Program-made: the position numbers and the translations under genes | Notes under the pieces: model-generated | Seen by the model: only the letters and a program-made list of their open reading frames with translations | What the model was told of the DNA's origin: nothing | Databases searched by the model: none | Assembly (NCBI GenBank): GCA_050251555.1 | Contig: JBFWMN010000002.1 | Span: 1 to 64,000, forward strand | Direction: 5' to 3' | Source of the DNA: UBA2137 sp050251555 | Lineage (GTDB): Bacteria; Pseudomonadota; Alphaproteobacteria; Micavibrionales; Micavibrionaceae | Length of the DNA: 64,000 nucleotides | In this document: positions 43,358 to 51,642 of the stretch, piece after piece | Numbering within the stretch: the stretch's first letter is position 1 | How the letters are laid out: each line of letters opens with the position of its first letter

Positions 43358-45184
43358 ATGAGTGAACCGAAAACCAAGCCTCTGACGCATATCCGCAACT
43401 TCGCGATCATTGCCCATATCGACCACGGGAAATCCACCCTGGCCGACCGCCTCATCCAGACTTGTGGCGGGCTGGAAGCGCGTGAGATGAAGGAACAAGT
43501 CCTTGATTCCATGGATATTGAGCGCGAGCGCGGTATCACCATTAAGGCGCAAACCGTCCGCCTTGCCTATAAAGCAAAAGACGGTATCGAATACCAGTTG
43601 AATTTGATGGACACGCCTGGCCACGTGGATTTTGCCTATGAAGTCTCACGTTCGCTCGCTTCGTGCGAAGGCTCGCTTCTTGTCGTCGATGCCACACAAG
43701 GCGTAGAAGCCCAGACCCTCGCCAATGTTTATCAGGCGCTTGATAATAACCACGAGATCCTGTCCGTCATTAACAAGATCGACCTCCCCGCCGCCGAGCC
43801 CGAGCGCATTGCCGAGCAGGTCGAGGAAGTCATCGGCTTGCCCGCCGAAGAGGCCATCATGGTCTCGGGCAAATCGGGCATCGGCATTGACGGCCTTTTA
43901 GAAGCCATTGTCACCAAACTCCCCTCGCCCAAGGAAGGTTCTAGCGCAGAACCCTTAAAAGCGTTGTTGGTCGATAGCTGGTATGACGCTTATCTTGGCG
44001 TTGTCATTCTGGTGCGCGTCATTGACGGTTACCTGAAAAAAGGCCAACGCATCCAGTTTATGAACACGCGTGCCGTACGCGATATTGACCGTGTCGGTTT
44101 CTTTTCACCTAAACCTGTCTTGATTGACGCTTTGGGCCCGGGCGAAATGGGCTTTATCACGGCAGGCATAAAGGATATCGAGGAAACGCAAGTCGGTGAT
44201 ACGATCACCGAAGAAAAGCGCCAATGTAAAGAGCGCCTGCCGGGCTTTAAGCCTTCAATCCCGATGGTCTTCTGCTCGCTCTTCCCTGTTGATGCCTCTG
44301 ATTTTGAGCATCTGCGCGATTCACTGGGCAAGCTTAAACTCAATGATGCGTCACTCCATTTTGAGCCCGAACAGTCCCAAGCCTTGGGTCTCGGTTTCCG
44401 CTGCGGCTTCTTGGGGCTCTTGCACATGGAAATCATTCAGGAGCGTTTGGAACGCGAGTTCAATCTCGATCTCATTCCCACCGCCCCGTCGGTTGTTTAC
44501 CGCATTCATATGACCAATGGGGATGTCACCGAGCTCTACAACCCGGTTGATATGCCTGATGTGGTGCGCATCTCCCATATTGAAGAACCGTGGATCAAGG
44601 CGACGATTCTGACCCCCGACGAATATCTGGGCGGGCTTTTACAGCTTTGCGAAGAACGTCGCGGTCAGCAATTGGGCCTCACATATGCAGGCACACGCGC
44701 CATGCTCGAATACAAACTTCCCTTGAACGAAGTCGTATTTGATTTTTACGACCGTTTGAAATCGATCTCCAGAGGTTATGCCAGCTTTGACTATGAGCTT
44801 GTGGGCTATGACAAGAATGATCTGGTGAAAATGGAAATCCGCGTCAATAACGAGGCTGTAGACGCGCTTGCGATGATCGTCCACCGAAGTATAGCCGAAA
44901 AACGCGGTCGCCAGCTTTGCGAACGTCTGAAAGACCTCATCCCGCGCCAGATGTTTAAAGTCGCCATTCAGGCCGCCATCGGCGGTAAGATCATCGCCGC
45001 CGAGCACTTAAGCGCACTTCGTAAGGATGTGACTGCCAAATGTTACGGCGGTGATATCACGCGAAAACGCAAACTGCTTGAGAAGCAAAAAGAGGGCAAG
45101 AAGAAGATGCGCCAGTACGGGAATGTCGAAATTCCCCAGTCCGCCTTCATCAACGCCCTTAAGATGGGCGATGACAGGAAGTAG
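43358..45184 (+). CDS. lepA: Elongation factor 4
   Basis: A 608-residue ribosome-bound GTPase that back-translocates or remodels stalled ribosomes and helps 30S biogenesis. The G1 loop 'AHIDHGKST' is at 19-27, G3 'DTPGHVDF' and G4 'NKIDL' follow. 'GFRCGFLGLLHMEI' is the EF-G-like domain III block. The EF4-specific C-terminal domain includes 'GKIIAAEHLSALRKDVTAKCYGGDITRKRKLLEKQKEGKKKM' (read here as a family landmark near the end). Length is normal. A GNAT gene begins 14 bp before its stop. Confidence 0.97.
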   Translation: MSEPKTKPLTHIRNFAIIAHIDHGKSTLADRLIQTCGGLEAREMKEQVLDSMDIERERGITIKAQTVRLAYKAKDGIEYQLNLMDTPGHVDFAYEVSRSLASCEGSLLVVDATQGVEAQTLANVYQALDNNHEILSVINKIDLPAAEPERIAEQVEEVIGLPAEEAIMVSGKSGIGIDGLLEAIVTKLPSPKEGSSAEPLKALLVDSWYDAYLGVVILVRVIDGYLKKGQRIQFMNTRAVRDIDRVGFFSPKPVLIDALGPGEMGFITAGIKDIEETQVGDTITEEKRQCKERLPGFKPSIPMVFCSLFPVDASDFEHLRDSLGKLKLNDASLHFEPEQSQALGLGFRCGFLGLLHMEIIQERLEREFNLDLIPTAPSVVYRIHMTNGDVTELYNPVDMPDVVRISHIEEPWIKATILTPDEYLGGLLQLCEERRGQQLGLTYAGTRAMLEYKLPLNEVVFDFYDRLKSISRGYASFDYELVGYDKNDLVKMEIRVNNEAVDALAMIVHRSIAEKRGRQLCERLKDLIPRQMFKVAIQAAIGGKIIAAEHLSALRKDVTAKCYGGDITRKRKLLEKQKEGKKKMRQYGNVEIPQSAFINALKMGDDRK

Positions 45185-45614
45185 AACCCAATATGTCGCT
45201 CACGACAACGTCACGGATGCGCATGAAAAACGCATCAAAGACGCTTTGGGCGACTATCACGATCTGATCGGCGCACCACCATTTCAAAAATCTGCGGGCC
45301 TGCATCAATATAAAGACGGCGACACTATTGTATGTGAGGCGGTGTGCGAGAGTGTCTACAAACTCTTCCACATCGAATTGCTGGTCACTTACCCCGCCTA
45401 TCGTGGACAAGGGTTTGGTGCGGCGTTTTTAAAAGAGCTGGAAGCGCATGCGCGAGAAAAGGGCATGGTGACCATGAGCCTGTCGACTGCCTCCTATCAG
45501 GCCCCCGGCTTTTATACAAAATGCGGATTTACCGAAGTCGCACGCTTTCCGCTAGGCATTACCCATAACGGAAAGCCGCAAGACAAAATCTATTTCCGTA
45601 AAATTCTGGATTAA
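45171..45614 (+). CDS. GNAT-family acetyltransferase
   Basis: A 147-residue acetyl-CoA-dependent transferase. 'LLVTYPAYRGQGFGAAFLKELEAHAREKG' contains the Q/RxxGxG/A loop 'YRGQGFGAAF', and 'YQAPGFYTKCGFTEVARF' is the typical closing strand and helix. The C-terminal 'ITHNGKPQDKIYFRKIL' resembles small-molecule acetyltransferases of the Streptomyces type. The ATG at 45171 overlaps the lepA end by 14 bp, suggesting translational coupling; a longer start inside lepA is not likely. The stop overlaps the convergent alcohol dehydrogenase gene by 4 bp. Substrate unknown. Confidence 0.85.
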   Translation: MTGSRTQYVAHDNVTDAHEKRIKDALGDYHDLIGAPPFQKSAGLHQYKDGDTIVCEAVCESVYKLFHIELLVTYPAYRGQGFGAAFLKELEAHAREKGMVTMSLSTASYQAPGFYTKCGFTEVARFPLGITHNGKPQDKIYFRKILD

Positions 45615-46669
45615 GCCGCGTCTTTCATAGACTGCATGTCAATCACAAAACGGTATTTCACATCCGACTTGATCATGCGCTCATAAGCGTCATTGATCTC
45701 GTCCATCTCAATCATTTCAATATCCGAGACAATATTATGTTCAGCGCAGAAATCGAGCATGTCCTGCGTTTCCTTGACCCCGCCGATCAGCGAGCCGGCA
45801 ACGCTTTTGCGCTTAAAGATCAGATTGAAACCGTTCAGTGCCTTCAAGGGCTCAACAGCACCAACCACAACCATTGTCGCATCGCGCTTTAAAAGCCCCA
45901 TATACGGGTCGAGATCATGCCCGACAGGAATGGTGTTTAAAAGAAAATCAAAGCTGTTGGCATGCGCTTCCATTGCCTCCTTGTCTTTGGAGATCAGAAC
46001 CTCATCCGCACCGAGCTTTTTGGCGTCCTCGCCTTTTTCAGGAGATGTCGTGATCATTACGGTATGTGCGCCCATGGCATGCGCGAATTTCACACCCATA
46101 TGGCCCAAACCACCCAGACCTATAATGCCGACCTTATCACCTTTTTTCACACCCCAATGTTTGAGGGGAGAATAAGTGGTAATCCCCGCGCACAACAGCG
46201 GTGCAACGGCCTTGGTATCCAATTTTTCGGAGATGCGTAAAACAAAATGTTCATCGACAACAATATGCGTACTGTACCCGCCATATGTATGTCCGCCCAA
46301 ATGTTTGTCCTCGCCGTTATACGTGCCGACAAAACCGTTTTCGCAATATTGCTCCAGATCCTCCTCGCAGGAATGACAATGTCCGCAAGAATCAACCAGA
46401 CAGCCGACCCCCACCAGATCACCCGCTTTAAAAGATGTGACCTCACCACCAACAGATGCAACACGTCCAATGATCTCGTGTCCCGGTACGCATGGGTACA
46501 GTGTACCACCCCATTCATTGCGGGCCGTATGAATGTCCGAGTGACATACACCGCAGTACAAAATATCAATGGCGACGTCTTTTGCGCCGACATCACGGCG
46601 CATAATCGCCATGGGCTTAATGTCGCTTTTAGGGTCTTGCGCAGCGTAAGCAGGTATCGTTTTGGTCAT
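45611..46669 (-). CDS. Zinc-dependent NAD(P) alcohol dehydrogenase (YahK/CAD-like)
   Basis: A 352-residue medium-chain dehydrogenase. The catalytic zinc block is 'DILYCGVCHSDIHTARNEW', then 'PCVPGHEIIG'. The structural zinc cysteines are in 'GCLVDSCGHCHSCEEDLEQYC'. The cofactor loop is 'GIIGLGGLGHMGVKFAHAMG'. The pattern places it in the cinnamyl-alcohol/YahK-type group of broad-range aldehyde reductases, usually NADPH-linked. A detoxifying role for aldehydes is likely but the natural substrate is not known. It stands alone, convergent with the GNAT gene. Confidence 0.93.
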   Translation of the reverse strand: MTKTIPAYAAQDPKSDIKPMAIMRRDVGAKDVAIDILYCGVCHSDIHTARNEWGGTLYPCVPGHEIIGRVASVGGEVTSFKAGDLVGVGCLVDSCGHCHSCEEDLEQYCENGFVGTYNGEDKHLGGHTYGGYSTHIVVDEHFVLRISEKLDTKAVAPLLCAGITTYSPLKHWGVKKGDKVGIIGLGGLGHMGVKFAHAMGAHTVMITTSPEKGEDAKKLGADEVLISKDKEAMEAHANSFDFLLNTIPVGHDLDPYMGLLKRDATMVVVGAVEPLKALNGFNLIFKRKSVAGSLIGGVKETQDMLDFCAEHNIVSDIEMIEMDEINDAYERMIKSDVKYRFVIDMQSMKDAA

Positions 46670-46775
46670 GGAATAGGTCCTTTAATGTGTCTGTGCCAAA
46701 TGCATGACTCAAACTAGGGCGCGCCTCGCCCCCAGACCAGACGCATCACATAAAAATAGGAAGAAAAAGCAGAAA

Positions 46776-47129
46776 TTATTTGCCGAGATAAGCAGGGCTG
46801 AAGGCATAGGAGGTCCCTGTCGCCTGCTCCCAGTTAAAGGCAGCGTCAGCGTCTTCATAGGGGTAGGGATCAACCCATTCCGTAATGTAAGGGCTTTTGG
46901 AAGCATAGGCAGCCGCCCCGATAAAGCTTGCGGCCTGCCCAACAGCAAAACTGCCATACAGAGCGCCCACCTGAACCAGCGGGTCAAGACCATCAACCAA
47001 GCCTGTCGCCTTGGTTAAAGCAGCACCTAAAGCGCCTGCAGCCGTGCAAAAAGCCAGAATCAGACGACCCGTTTTCGGATCGCGACCCATCGCCTCTGCG
47101 GCGGCATCATCTTGAGGACGCAATAACAT
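46776..47129 (-). CDS. Small hypothetical protein with hydrophobic centre
   Basis: A 117-residue protein I do not recognise. Residues about 22-42 ('RLILAFCTAAGALGAALTKA') and 51-75 ('LVQVGALYGSFAVGQAASFIGAAAY') are small-residue-rich hydrophobic stretches that could be two membrane helices. The C-terminus is aromatic and polar ('YITEWVDPYPYEDADAAFNW'). Upstream it shares an intergenic region with the divergent 105-residue gene, in which an 18-bp palindrome lies at 47215-47232. Confidence 0.6.
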   Translation of the reverse strand: MLLRPQDDAAAEAMGRDPKTGRLILAFCTAAGALGAALTKATGLVDGLDPLVQVGALYGSFAVGQAASFIGAAAYASKSPYITEWVDPYPYEDADAAFNWEQATGTSYAFSPAYLGK

Positions 47130-47214
47130 AATGTCTGAACATTAGAGATTTTTATTATAAAACGTCAAAAGAATTCGATATTGCGCCGCAATAGTTTCTG
47201 ACCGATTTGTCTAA

Positions 47215-47232
47215 TAGATAAAATTTTATCTA
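47215..47232. promoter_or_regulatory. Perfect 18-bp palindrome, candidate operator (copy 2)
   Basis: 'TAGATAAAATTTTATCTA' is a perfect inverted repeat about midway between divergent starts at 47129 and 47312. Its 14-bp core and the following 'TAA' are identical to a site at 23231-23247 upstream of the PQ-loop gene. This suggests a shared regulator. No T-run follows, so it is not a terminator. Confidence 0.45.
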
Positions 47233-47311
47233 ATCTTCATCTCCCGTTTATCTGCCCGCTTTAATATATATTTTGCAATGCAATAAATAGTCAAAGGGGT
47301 TACTGAAAGTC

Positions 47312-47629
47312 ATGTTACTTGAGCTTGAAGAATTTATTCAATCTGTCCGTTTGAATAGTGACGGCGCTGATTTGAACGGCAGTTTTTTACATGCTGCACG
47401 TGCACTTAACTTAAAAAGTCGCAAGCTATCAGATGCGGAACACGCCCATGTGCTGGCTGACTATGAGTGCCTGTCTTTCGTGGACGGAAATCTGTCCTAT
47501 GTCATCGAAGACGATTCCATTATCGGCATCTTACAAAAAGGGACGCATGGCTGTCTGCCGCTTTATATGGATGTGCCCTCAGGTATGCTGGACGCCCATC
47601 TGCCGATCTTTCGCCAAGCAGCACATTAA
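47312..47629 (+). CDS. Small hypothetical protein (105 residues)
   Basis: I do not recognise this protein. It is soluble, with an N-terminal helix ('LELEEFIQSVRLNSDG'), a helix at 26-50 and strand-like 'DYECLSFVDGNLSYVIEDDS'. 'AAGGGG' precedes the start by 13 bases. It ends in a good terminator and lies just upstream of the giant regulator on the same strand, but the terminator separates them. A site for an unknown regulator lies upstream at 47215. Confidence 0.6.
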   Translation: MLLELEEFIQSVRLNSDGADLNGSFLHAARALNLKSRKLSDAEHAHVLADYECLSFVDGNLSYVIEDDSIIGILQKGTHGCLPLYMDVPSGMLDAHLPIFRQAAH

Positions 47630-47662
47630 GTTTCAAAAATCCTCCACATTCTATCATTTTCG

Positions 47663-47692
47663 AAAAAGGCCGCGCTTGACACGGCCTTTTTT
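47663..47692 (+). terminator. Rho-independent terminator
   Basis: 'AAAAAGGCCG', a 9-base loop and 'CGGCC' followed by T6 form the hairpin 34 bp after the 105-residue gene. The loop contains 'TTGACA', so a promoter of the next gene may overlap the hairpin. Confidence 0.85.
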
Positions 47693-47742
47693 CATATTTA
47701 CTCCTAAGTCATTCGATACTGCGTAACCGGGGGGTAAAAATT

Positions 47743-50064
47743 ATGAGAGTATTCGCATATCTTCAAGACAGCGATCTTGTTGAAGAGATCACCGATGTTC
47801 TTGATGCGCTTCCTGAAACGTATGAGGTAGAATATGCCAGCGGAGAAAGCGATCTACTCTCGCTGATCCAGCATCATGATTACGACTTGATCCTGCTCGG
47901 AATTGACGGCGCCAGAACATACCCGTTCACAACTCTCGAACTTTTGAAAAACCGGTCTCTAAAAGGGCCTGTGATTTGCCTTCATGTTAACGGCAAAGCC
48001 AATACTCTCTTCAATGCACTGAGCCATGGCGCGCAGGTTGCCCTTCCCTTTACGCCGGAATCTTTCCCCAAGAACACGCTGGAGATGCTGCTCAACAATG
48101 CCTATCTCACGGCAAACGGCGTGAATAAGAATATTGTGGTCGGCGCGCTGAAAATGGATCTGGATGCCAAAACAGTACAAGTCAACGCACACCCCTTGGA
48201 TCTGACTTTCTATGAGTATAAAACGCTGGAAGCACTCTTAATGCACGTCGACAAATCCATGTCCCGCGACAAGGTTCTTCAACATGTCTATGGATACCGC
48301 TCGGAGGATTTAGTTGGAAACACCGTTGAAGTTTTCATTACACGCATTCGTAAAAAACTGAATTTAGCGCAAGAAGGTTTGGGCGATCGCCTCACAACGG
48401 TGCGCGGACACGGCTATCTCTTCACCTCCGAAGAAGCTGCTGAGCCTAAGCCTGAGCCAGAGGTTAAACCTCAAGGCTCTTTCACCGCCCAACTCCCCGT
48501 CAGAACCAGAGCGCCTCAACCGCGCCCAGCCATAGCCCGACAACACTTTCCCTCACCGAAAGCCATGGCGCCCGTCTCAGCATGGCGTACCGAAGACACG
48601 CTTGAATTGACACCGCTTAAGCTCAATACAGCCCTGCAAAAAGCGGCGATTGCTGACAAACCCATTCATTTAGCGCCTCAGGAATTCAAAATTCTTCATA
48701 CCCTTTTCCTGCGCCATCCTAAACCGCTTTCAGTCTATGATCTTGCTGAACAAATGATGGGGGATGCGACGAAAACGGCTTCTGCCTATGTCGCACTGGG
48801 TAAATTGCGCCAGAAGATGAGCGAAGCCGGAGCAGACGAAGACATCATTATGAATATCAATCGTGTTGGATATCGCATCCGCACAAGCAGCGAGGATGCT
48901 GCTGAAATCACAGAGCAATACAAACCGCAAAAAACAAGCGCTGCTGCGCCAAAAGCCAAAACGTTCTTTGCCAAGCAAGCCACACTGCCTAAAGAGGTTG
49001 TGCTTGAGGATTTCGGACCTTGGTCTTTTAACAGAGAAGAAAAAATACTGCGTTACAAAGGAATTTCCATTCCTGCCAATGACGCCGAATTTTCTTTCAT
49101 TGAACAATTAATTGACGCTTACCCGAAAATCGTCGCACGTGAGACACTTGCCCGTACCCTTTATGGCGGCAAGATCGGAAGTTTGAATACGCGCATATCT
49201 TTATTCCGTAAGAAACTTGATGATTGCGGTTTAACTCAAATTCCTTTTTCAAATATCCATGGCGTTGGCTTCAAGCTGGATATGAAGGCTGGCGAATTGT
49301 CAAAAGACCAGTCGCAACCCGTTGTAAAAGCCGCGACTGAATTTCGTGCATCCTCTTCATTGCCCCGCACGCCAATCCGTCCGATACCGTCCGGAACCGC
49401 ACAGAACCTTTCGGTTGAGAGAGCCGAAAAACCCAAACCAAAACGCCTTCCGACAGCAGCGCCATCTGCCTTTCAAGGAGAAGGCGCCTTTACATCGGGT
49501 GCTTTGGAAATCAATGCGGATACAGGGCTTGTTACCTATGAAGATGCAGTTCTGGAACATGTCATTGGCAAAAACATAGATCTTCTGATCCTGCTGACTA
49601 AAAACCATGGTCAGGCCGTAACTTTTGAAAAACTGGCAGAGCATTTATTGGGTGACGGCTCACAAGACAACCAAAAGCGCATTCAAATGGGCGTGTCTTC
49701 CTTACGACACCAAATCAACAAATCCGTATGGGGTTTGGGAGATTCCCTAATTTCCGATATCGGCAGTTTTGGCGTAACTCTTGTGACAGGCGAAAGTGAT
49801 TTGCAAAATGTGCGTCACGATAACCGGGAACGTCTGCAAGAAGAGCGCGCTGCAAGAAGAGAAGCCGCAAATTCCAATGGGGGCGATAAGGCTCAAACTG
49901 CCTCAAAAGCGCCCGCGCAACCCGCCATTACAGTCAACGGAAAGCCTTTGCACTCGACGCAAAAACGTGCGGCACATGGGGGCGTTTCTCCCGCGAAAAA
50001 AGATGGTCCCCAAAGCGCAAACGATCGCTTCAGACAACGCTACGGAAATTTTGGTTTACAATAA
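47743..50064 (+). CDS. Degenerate-receiver regulator with four tandem OmpR/PhoB-type winged-helix domains
   Basis: A 773-residue protein. Residues 1-122 have a receiver fold, but the phosphoacceptor position is Gly53 in 'DYDLILLGIDG' and the conserved Lys is Leu101 in 'VALPFTPESF', so phosphorylation is unlikely. Four winged-helix domains follow, at about 132-230, 287-383, 419-513 and 585-683. Each ends in a helix with 'RxRKKL'-like basic residues and a wing. Those wings are 'TVRGHGYLF', 'NINRVGYRI', 'NIHGVGFKL' and 'DIGSFGVTL'. Pro/Ala-rich linkers join them and the C-terminus is basic and disordered. Domain 1 is closest to consensus. The ribosome binding site is 'GGGGGG'. The target is unknown. 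Confidence 0.9.
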   Translation: MRVFAYLQDSDLVEEITDVLDALPETYEVEYASGESDLLSLIQHHDYDLILLGIDGARTYPFTTLELLKNRSLKGPVICLHVNGKANTLFNALSHGAQVALPFTPESFPKNTLEMLLNNAYLTANGVNKNIVVGALKMDLDAKTVQVNAHPLDLTFYEYKTLEALLMHVDKSMSRDKVLQHVYGYRSEDLVGNTVEVFITRIRKKLNLAQEGLGDRLTTVRGHGYLFTSEEAAEPKPEPEVKPQGSFTAQLPVRTRAPQPRPAIARQHFPSPKAMAPVSAWRTEDTLELTPLKLNTALQKAAIADKPIHLAPQEFKILHTLFLRHPKPLSVYDLAEQMMGDATKTASAYVALGKLRQKMSEAGADEDIIMNINRVGYRIRTSSEDAAEITEQYKPQKTSAAAPKAKTFFAKQATLPKEVVLEDFGPWSFNREEKILRYKGISIPANDAEFSFIEQLIDAYPKIVARETLARTLYGGKIGSLNTRISLFRKKLDDCGLTQIPFSNIHGVGFKLDMKAGELSKDQSQPVVKAATEFRASSSLPRTPIRPIPSGTAQNLSVERAEKPKPKRLPTAAPSAFQGEGAFTSGALEINADTGLVTYEDAVLEHVIGKNIDLLILLTKNHGQAVTFEKLAEHLLGDGSQDNQKRIQMGVSSLRHQINKSVWGLGDSLISDIGSFGVTLVTGESDLQNVRHDNRERLQEERAARREAANSNGGDKAQTASKAPAQPAITVNGKPLHSTQKRAAHGGVSPAKKDGPQSANDRFRQRYGNFGLQ

Positions 50065-50730
50065 GCCGTCGTCAGAAAGTTTTTTGATCAACTGCGCGGC
50101 GAAGGCTTCGCCCAGACGGTTCCAGCTCATGCGGTCAGGTCCGCGTGTCGTAAACTCACCGATCCAAAGCCGTTGAAAATCAGGCAGACGAATAAGCTCG
50201 GCGCGGTAGGCGGCTTCAGGTTCGGCAAAATCAGTGCCGCCGACAAATCCCCCCTCATCGGCGTACCGTCTACCGCCCATCGGGAAACCCAGCCCAACGC
50301 CGACGCCGCTGCTTGATCCGCCATAGGCACCCACACCGACACGCGGTCCATAGCCGAAATCATCATCAGGATAGGTGCGCACATGGTGAACTTTGCGGCC
50401 CGTCGCGACAATGGTCAGCACATAATCCGCGCCGCTTTTGACAGCTTCCTTACGCTTTGCCGCATCCGTGTAATGGCGTGTCGGTATAAAAACGCTCTCC
50501 CCCGCCATCGCCTGAATGCCGCGCGCAGAAAAATCCTGTACGGAAGCAGCCTCGATGGCACGTTGTTCGGAAAGCCCCATCCCTTCGGCAGAAACCAGAA
50601 CGTGACGGATTTTCTGCCCCTTATAATCAGGATCAAGCACACTGGTTCCGCTGGTTTGCGTTGTCCGTGCGCACGCCGCCATGAAGAGGGCGGAAAGCAG
50701 TAAAAAAGTGAGAAGGCGTGTTTTGATCAT
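50056..50730 (-). CDS. Lipoprotein of DUF4136-like type
   Basis: A 224-residue outer-membrane or periplasmic lipoprotein. The signal peptide ends in lipobox 'LFMAAC' with lipidated Cys20. The body is beta-rich with a Gly-rich central loop ('GVGVGLGFPMGGRRY'), and the end 'WNRLGEAFAAQLIKKLSDDGLL' resembles DUF4136 proteins, which have a similar terminal helix. The start codon overlaps the stop of the upstream zincin gene as 'TGATG', and no ribosome binding site is seen, so it is probably translated by coupling. Its end overlaps the giant regulator gene by 9 bp on the other strand. Confidence 0.7.
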   Translation of the reverse strand: MIKTRLLTFLLLSALFMAACARTTQTSGTSVLDPDYKGQKIRHVLVSAEGMGLSEQRAIEAASVQDFSARGIQAMAGESVFIPTRHYTDAAKRKEAVKSGADYVLTIVATGRKVHHVRTYPDDDFGYGPRVGVGAYGGSSSGVGVGLGFPMGGRRYADEGGFVGGTDFAEPEAAYRAELIRLPDFQRLWIGEFTTRGPDRMSWNRLGEAFAAQLIKKLSDDGLL

Positions 50731-51464
50731 CACGAATGATCTAGTGCGTGCGACTTTGCCAAGCAAGCGCGGCGAATTTGATTGCGCACGCCTTCAAACA
50801 CTTTTTGACCGAACAAAATTGCATTGCGTTCATCCAACTGGTCTTCATAGAACGGCGATACACGGAAGAATGTCCGCTTTTCCCAAAGAGCCGAGAAATA
50901 TTCGGCATCCCCGTAAAGCGGGTGATCCGTCTCAATCCGGCCTGTATTATAAAAACGCGCCAACTGGTTATGGAACTGGTGATGCTGTTCGTGCACCAAG
51001 GCCTCGAGTGCGCTGTAGAAACTTGTCGCCAAACCTGCGTTTTGCGTATTCAGGATAATCTTGTCGTCGATTGCCGTCTCATTCCCTACCTCGAAATGCG
51101 TTGTACCGACAATACTGCCCTTATCTTCCCACGTAATTTTTGTGGCTTCGAAAGGCAGGTTCGTCCAAGCCGACTGCACAGCCGCCTGCAGGTCACAGAT
51201 TTGTGTGAGAATTTCGGTCTGCGTGCTGCGTGGGAGATACTCCCACCCTGTCACCCAGTCCTGCAGATGCGCGCTGCCCAAAATTTCATGGATCAGATCA
51301 TCCCGCATATGGGCCAGCGTCTCGCGGTAAGATTCGGAACTGCGAAAACTCCGCAACAGGAAGCTAAGCTCAGCCGTTTCTTCCTCGCTCAGCGGCGTAT
51401 CGCCGTATAAACGGCTATGATAAGGGGTAACGGCTTCGAAATGTTCGCTTAATGGCGCATTCAT
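50730..51464 (-). CDS. Probable zincin-type metalloprotein of unknown family
   Basis: A 244-residue cytoplasmic protein. 'ALVHEQHHQFHNQLARF' gives an HExxH motif (His158, Glu159, His162) in a helix, as in zincin peptidases; a third ligand is not certain but several acidic residues follow ('HPLYGDAEYF'). No signal peptide is present. The start may be ATG at 51464 or at 51500, neither with a clear ribosome binding site. The stop overlaps the start of the lipoprotein gene (TGATG), so the two are made together. Function unknown. Confidence 0.62.
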   Translation of the reverse strand: MNAPLSEHFEAVTPYHSRLYGDTPLSEEETAELSFLLRSFRSSESYRETLAHMRDDLIHEILGSAHLQDWVTGWEYLPRSTQTEILTQICDLQAAVQSAWTNLPFEATKITWEDKGSIVGTTHFEVGNETAIDDKIILNTQNAGLATSFYSALEALVHEQHHQFHNQLARFYNTGRIETDHPLYGDAEYFSALWEKRTFFRVSPFYEDQLDERNAILFGQKVFEGVRNQIRRACLAKSHALDHS

Positions 51465-51582
51465 CGTGTTTTTATTCTTTTTAACCTCGACCCTGTTCAT
51501 GAGGGATATGCGTAAATGCTAATAGGCGAAAACTGTGCCGTCAAATTATTGACGTGCTGTTATGCACAAAACGCAGGGCATG

Positions 51583-51616
51583 AAAAAACCTCCCGCAATG
51601 CTGAGGAAGGTTTTTA
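51583..51616 (-). terminator. Rho-independent terminator after sodC
   Basis: 'AAAACCT-CC' pairs with 'GG-AGGTTTT' around a 10-base loop. On the minus strand it ends in T6, 27 bp after the sodC stop. Confidence 0.75.
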
Positions 51617-51642
51617 TCGTTTGATAAACTCTTTAGGGCCGA

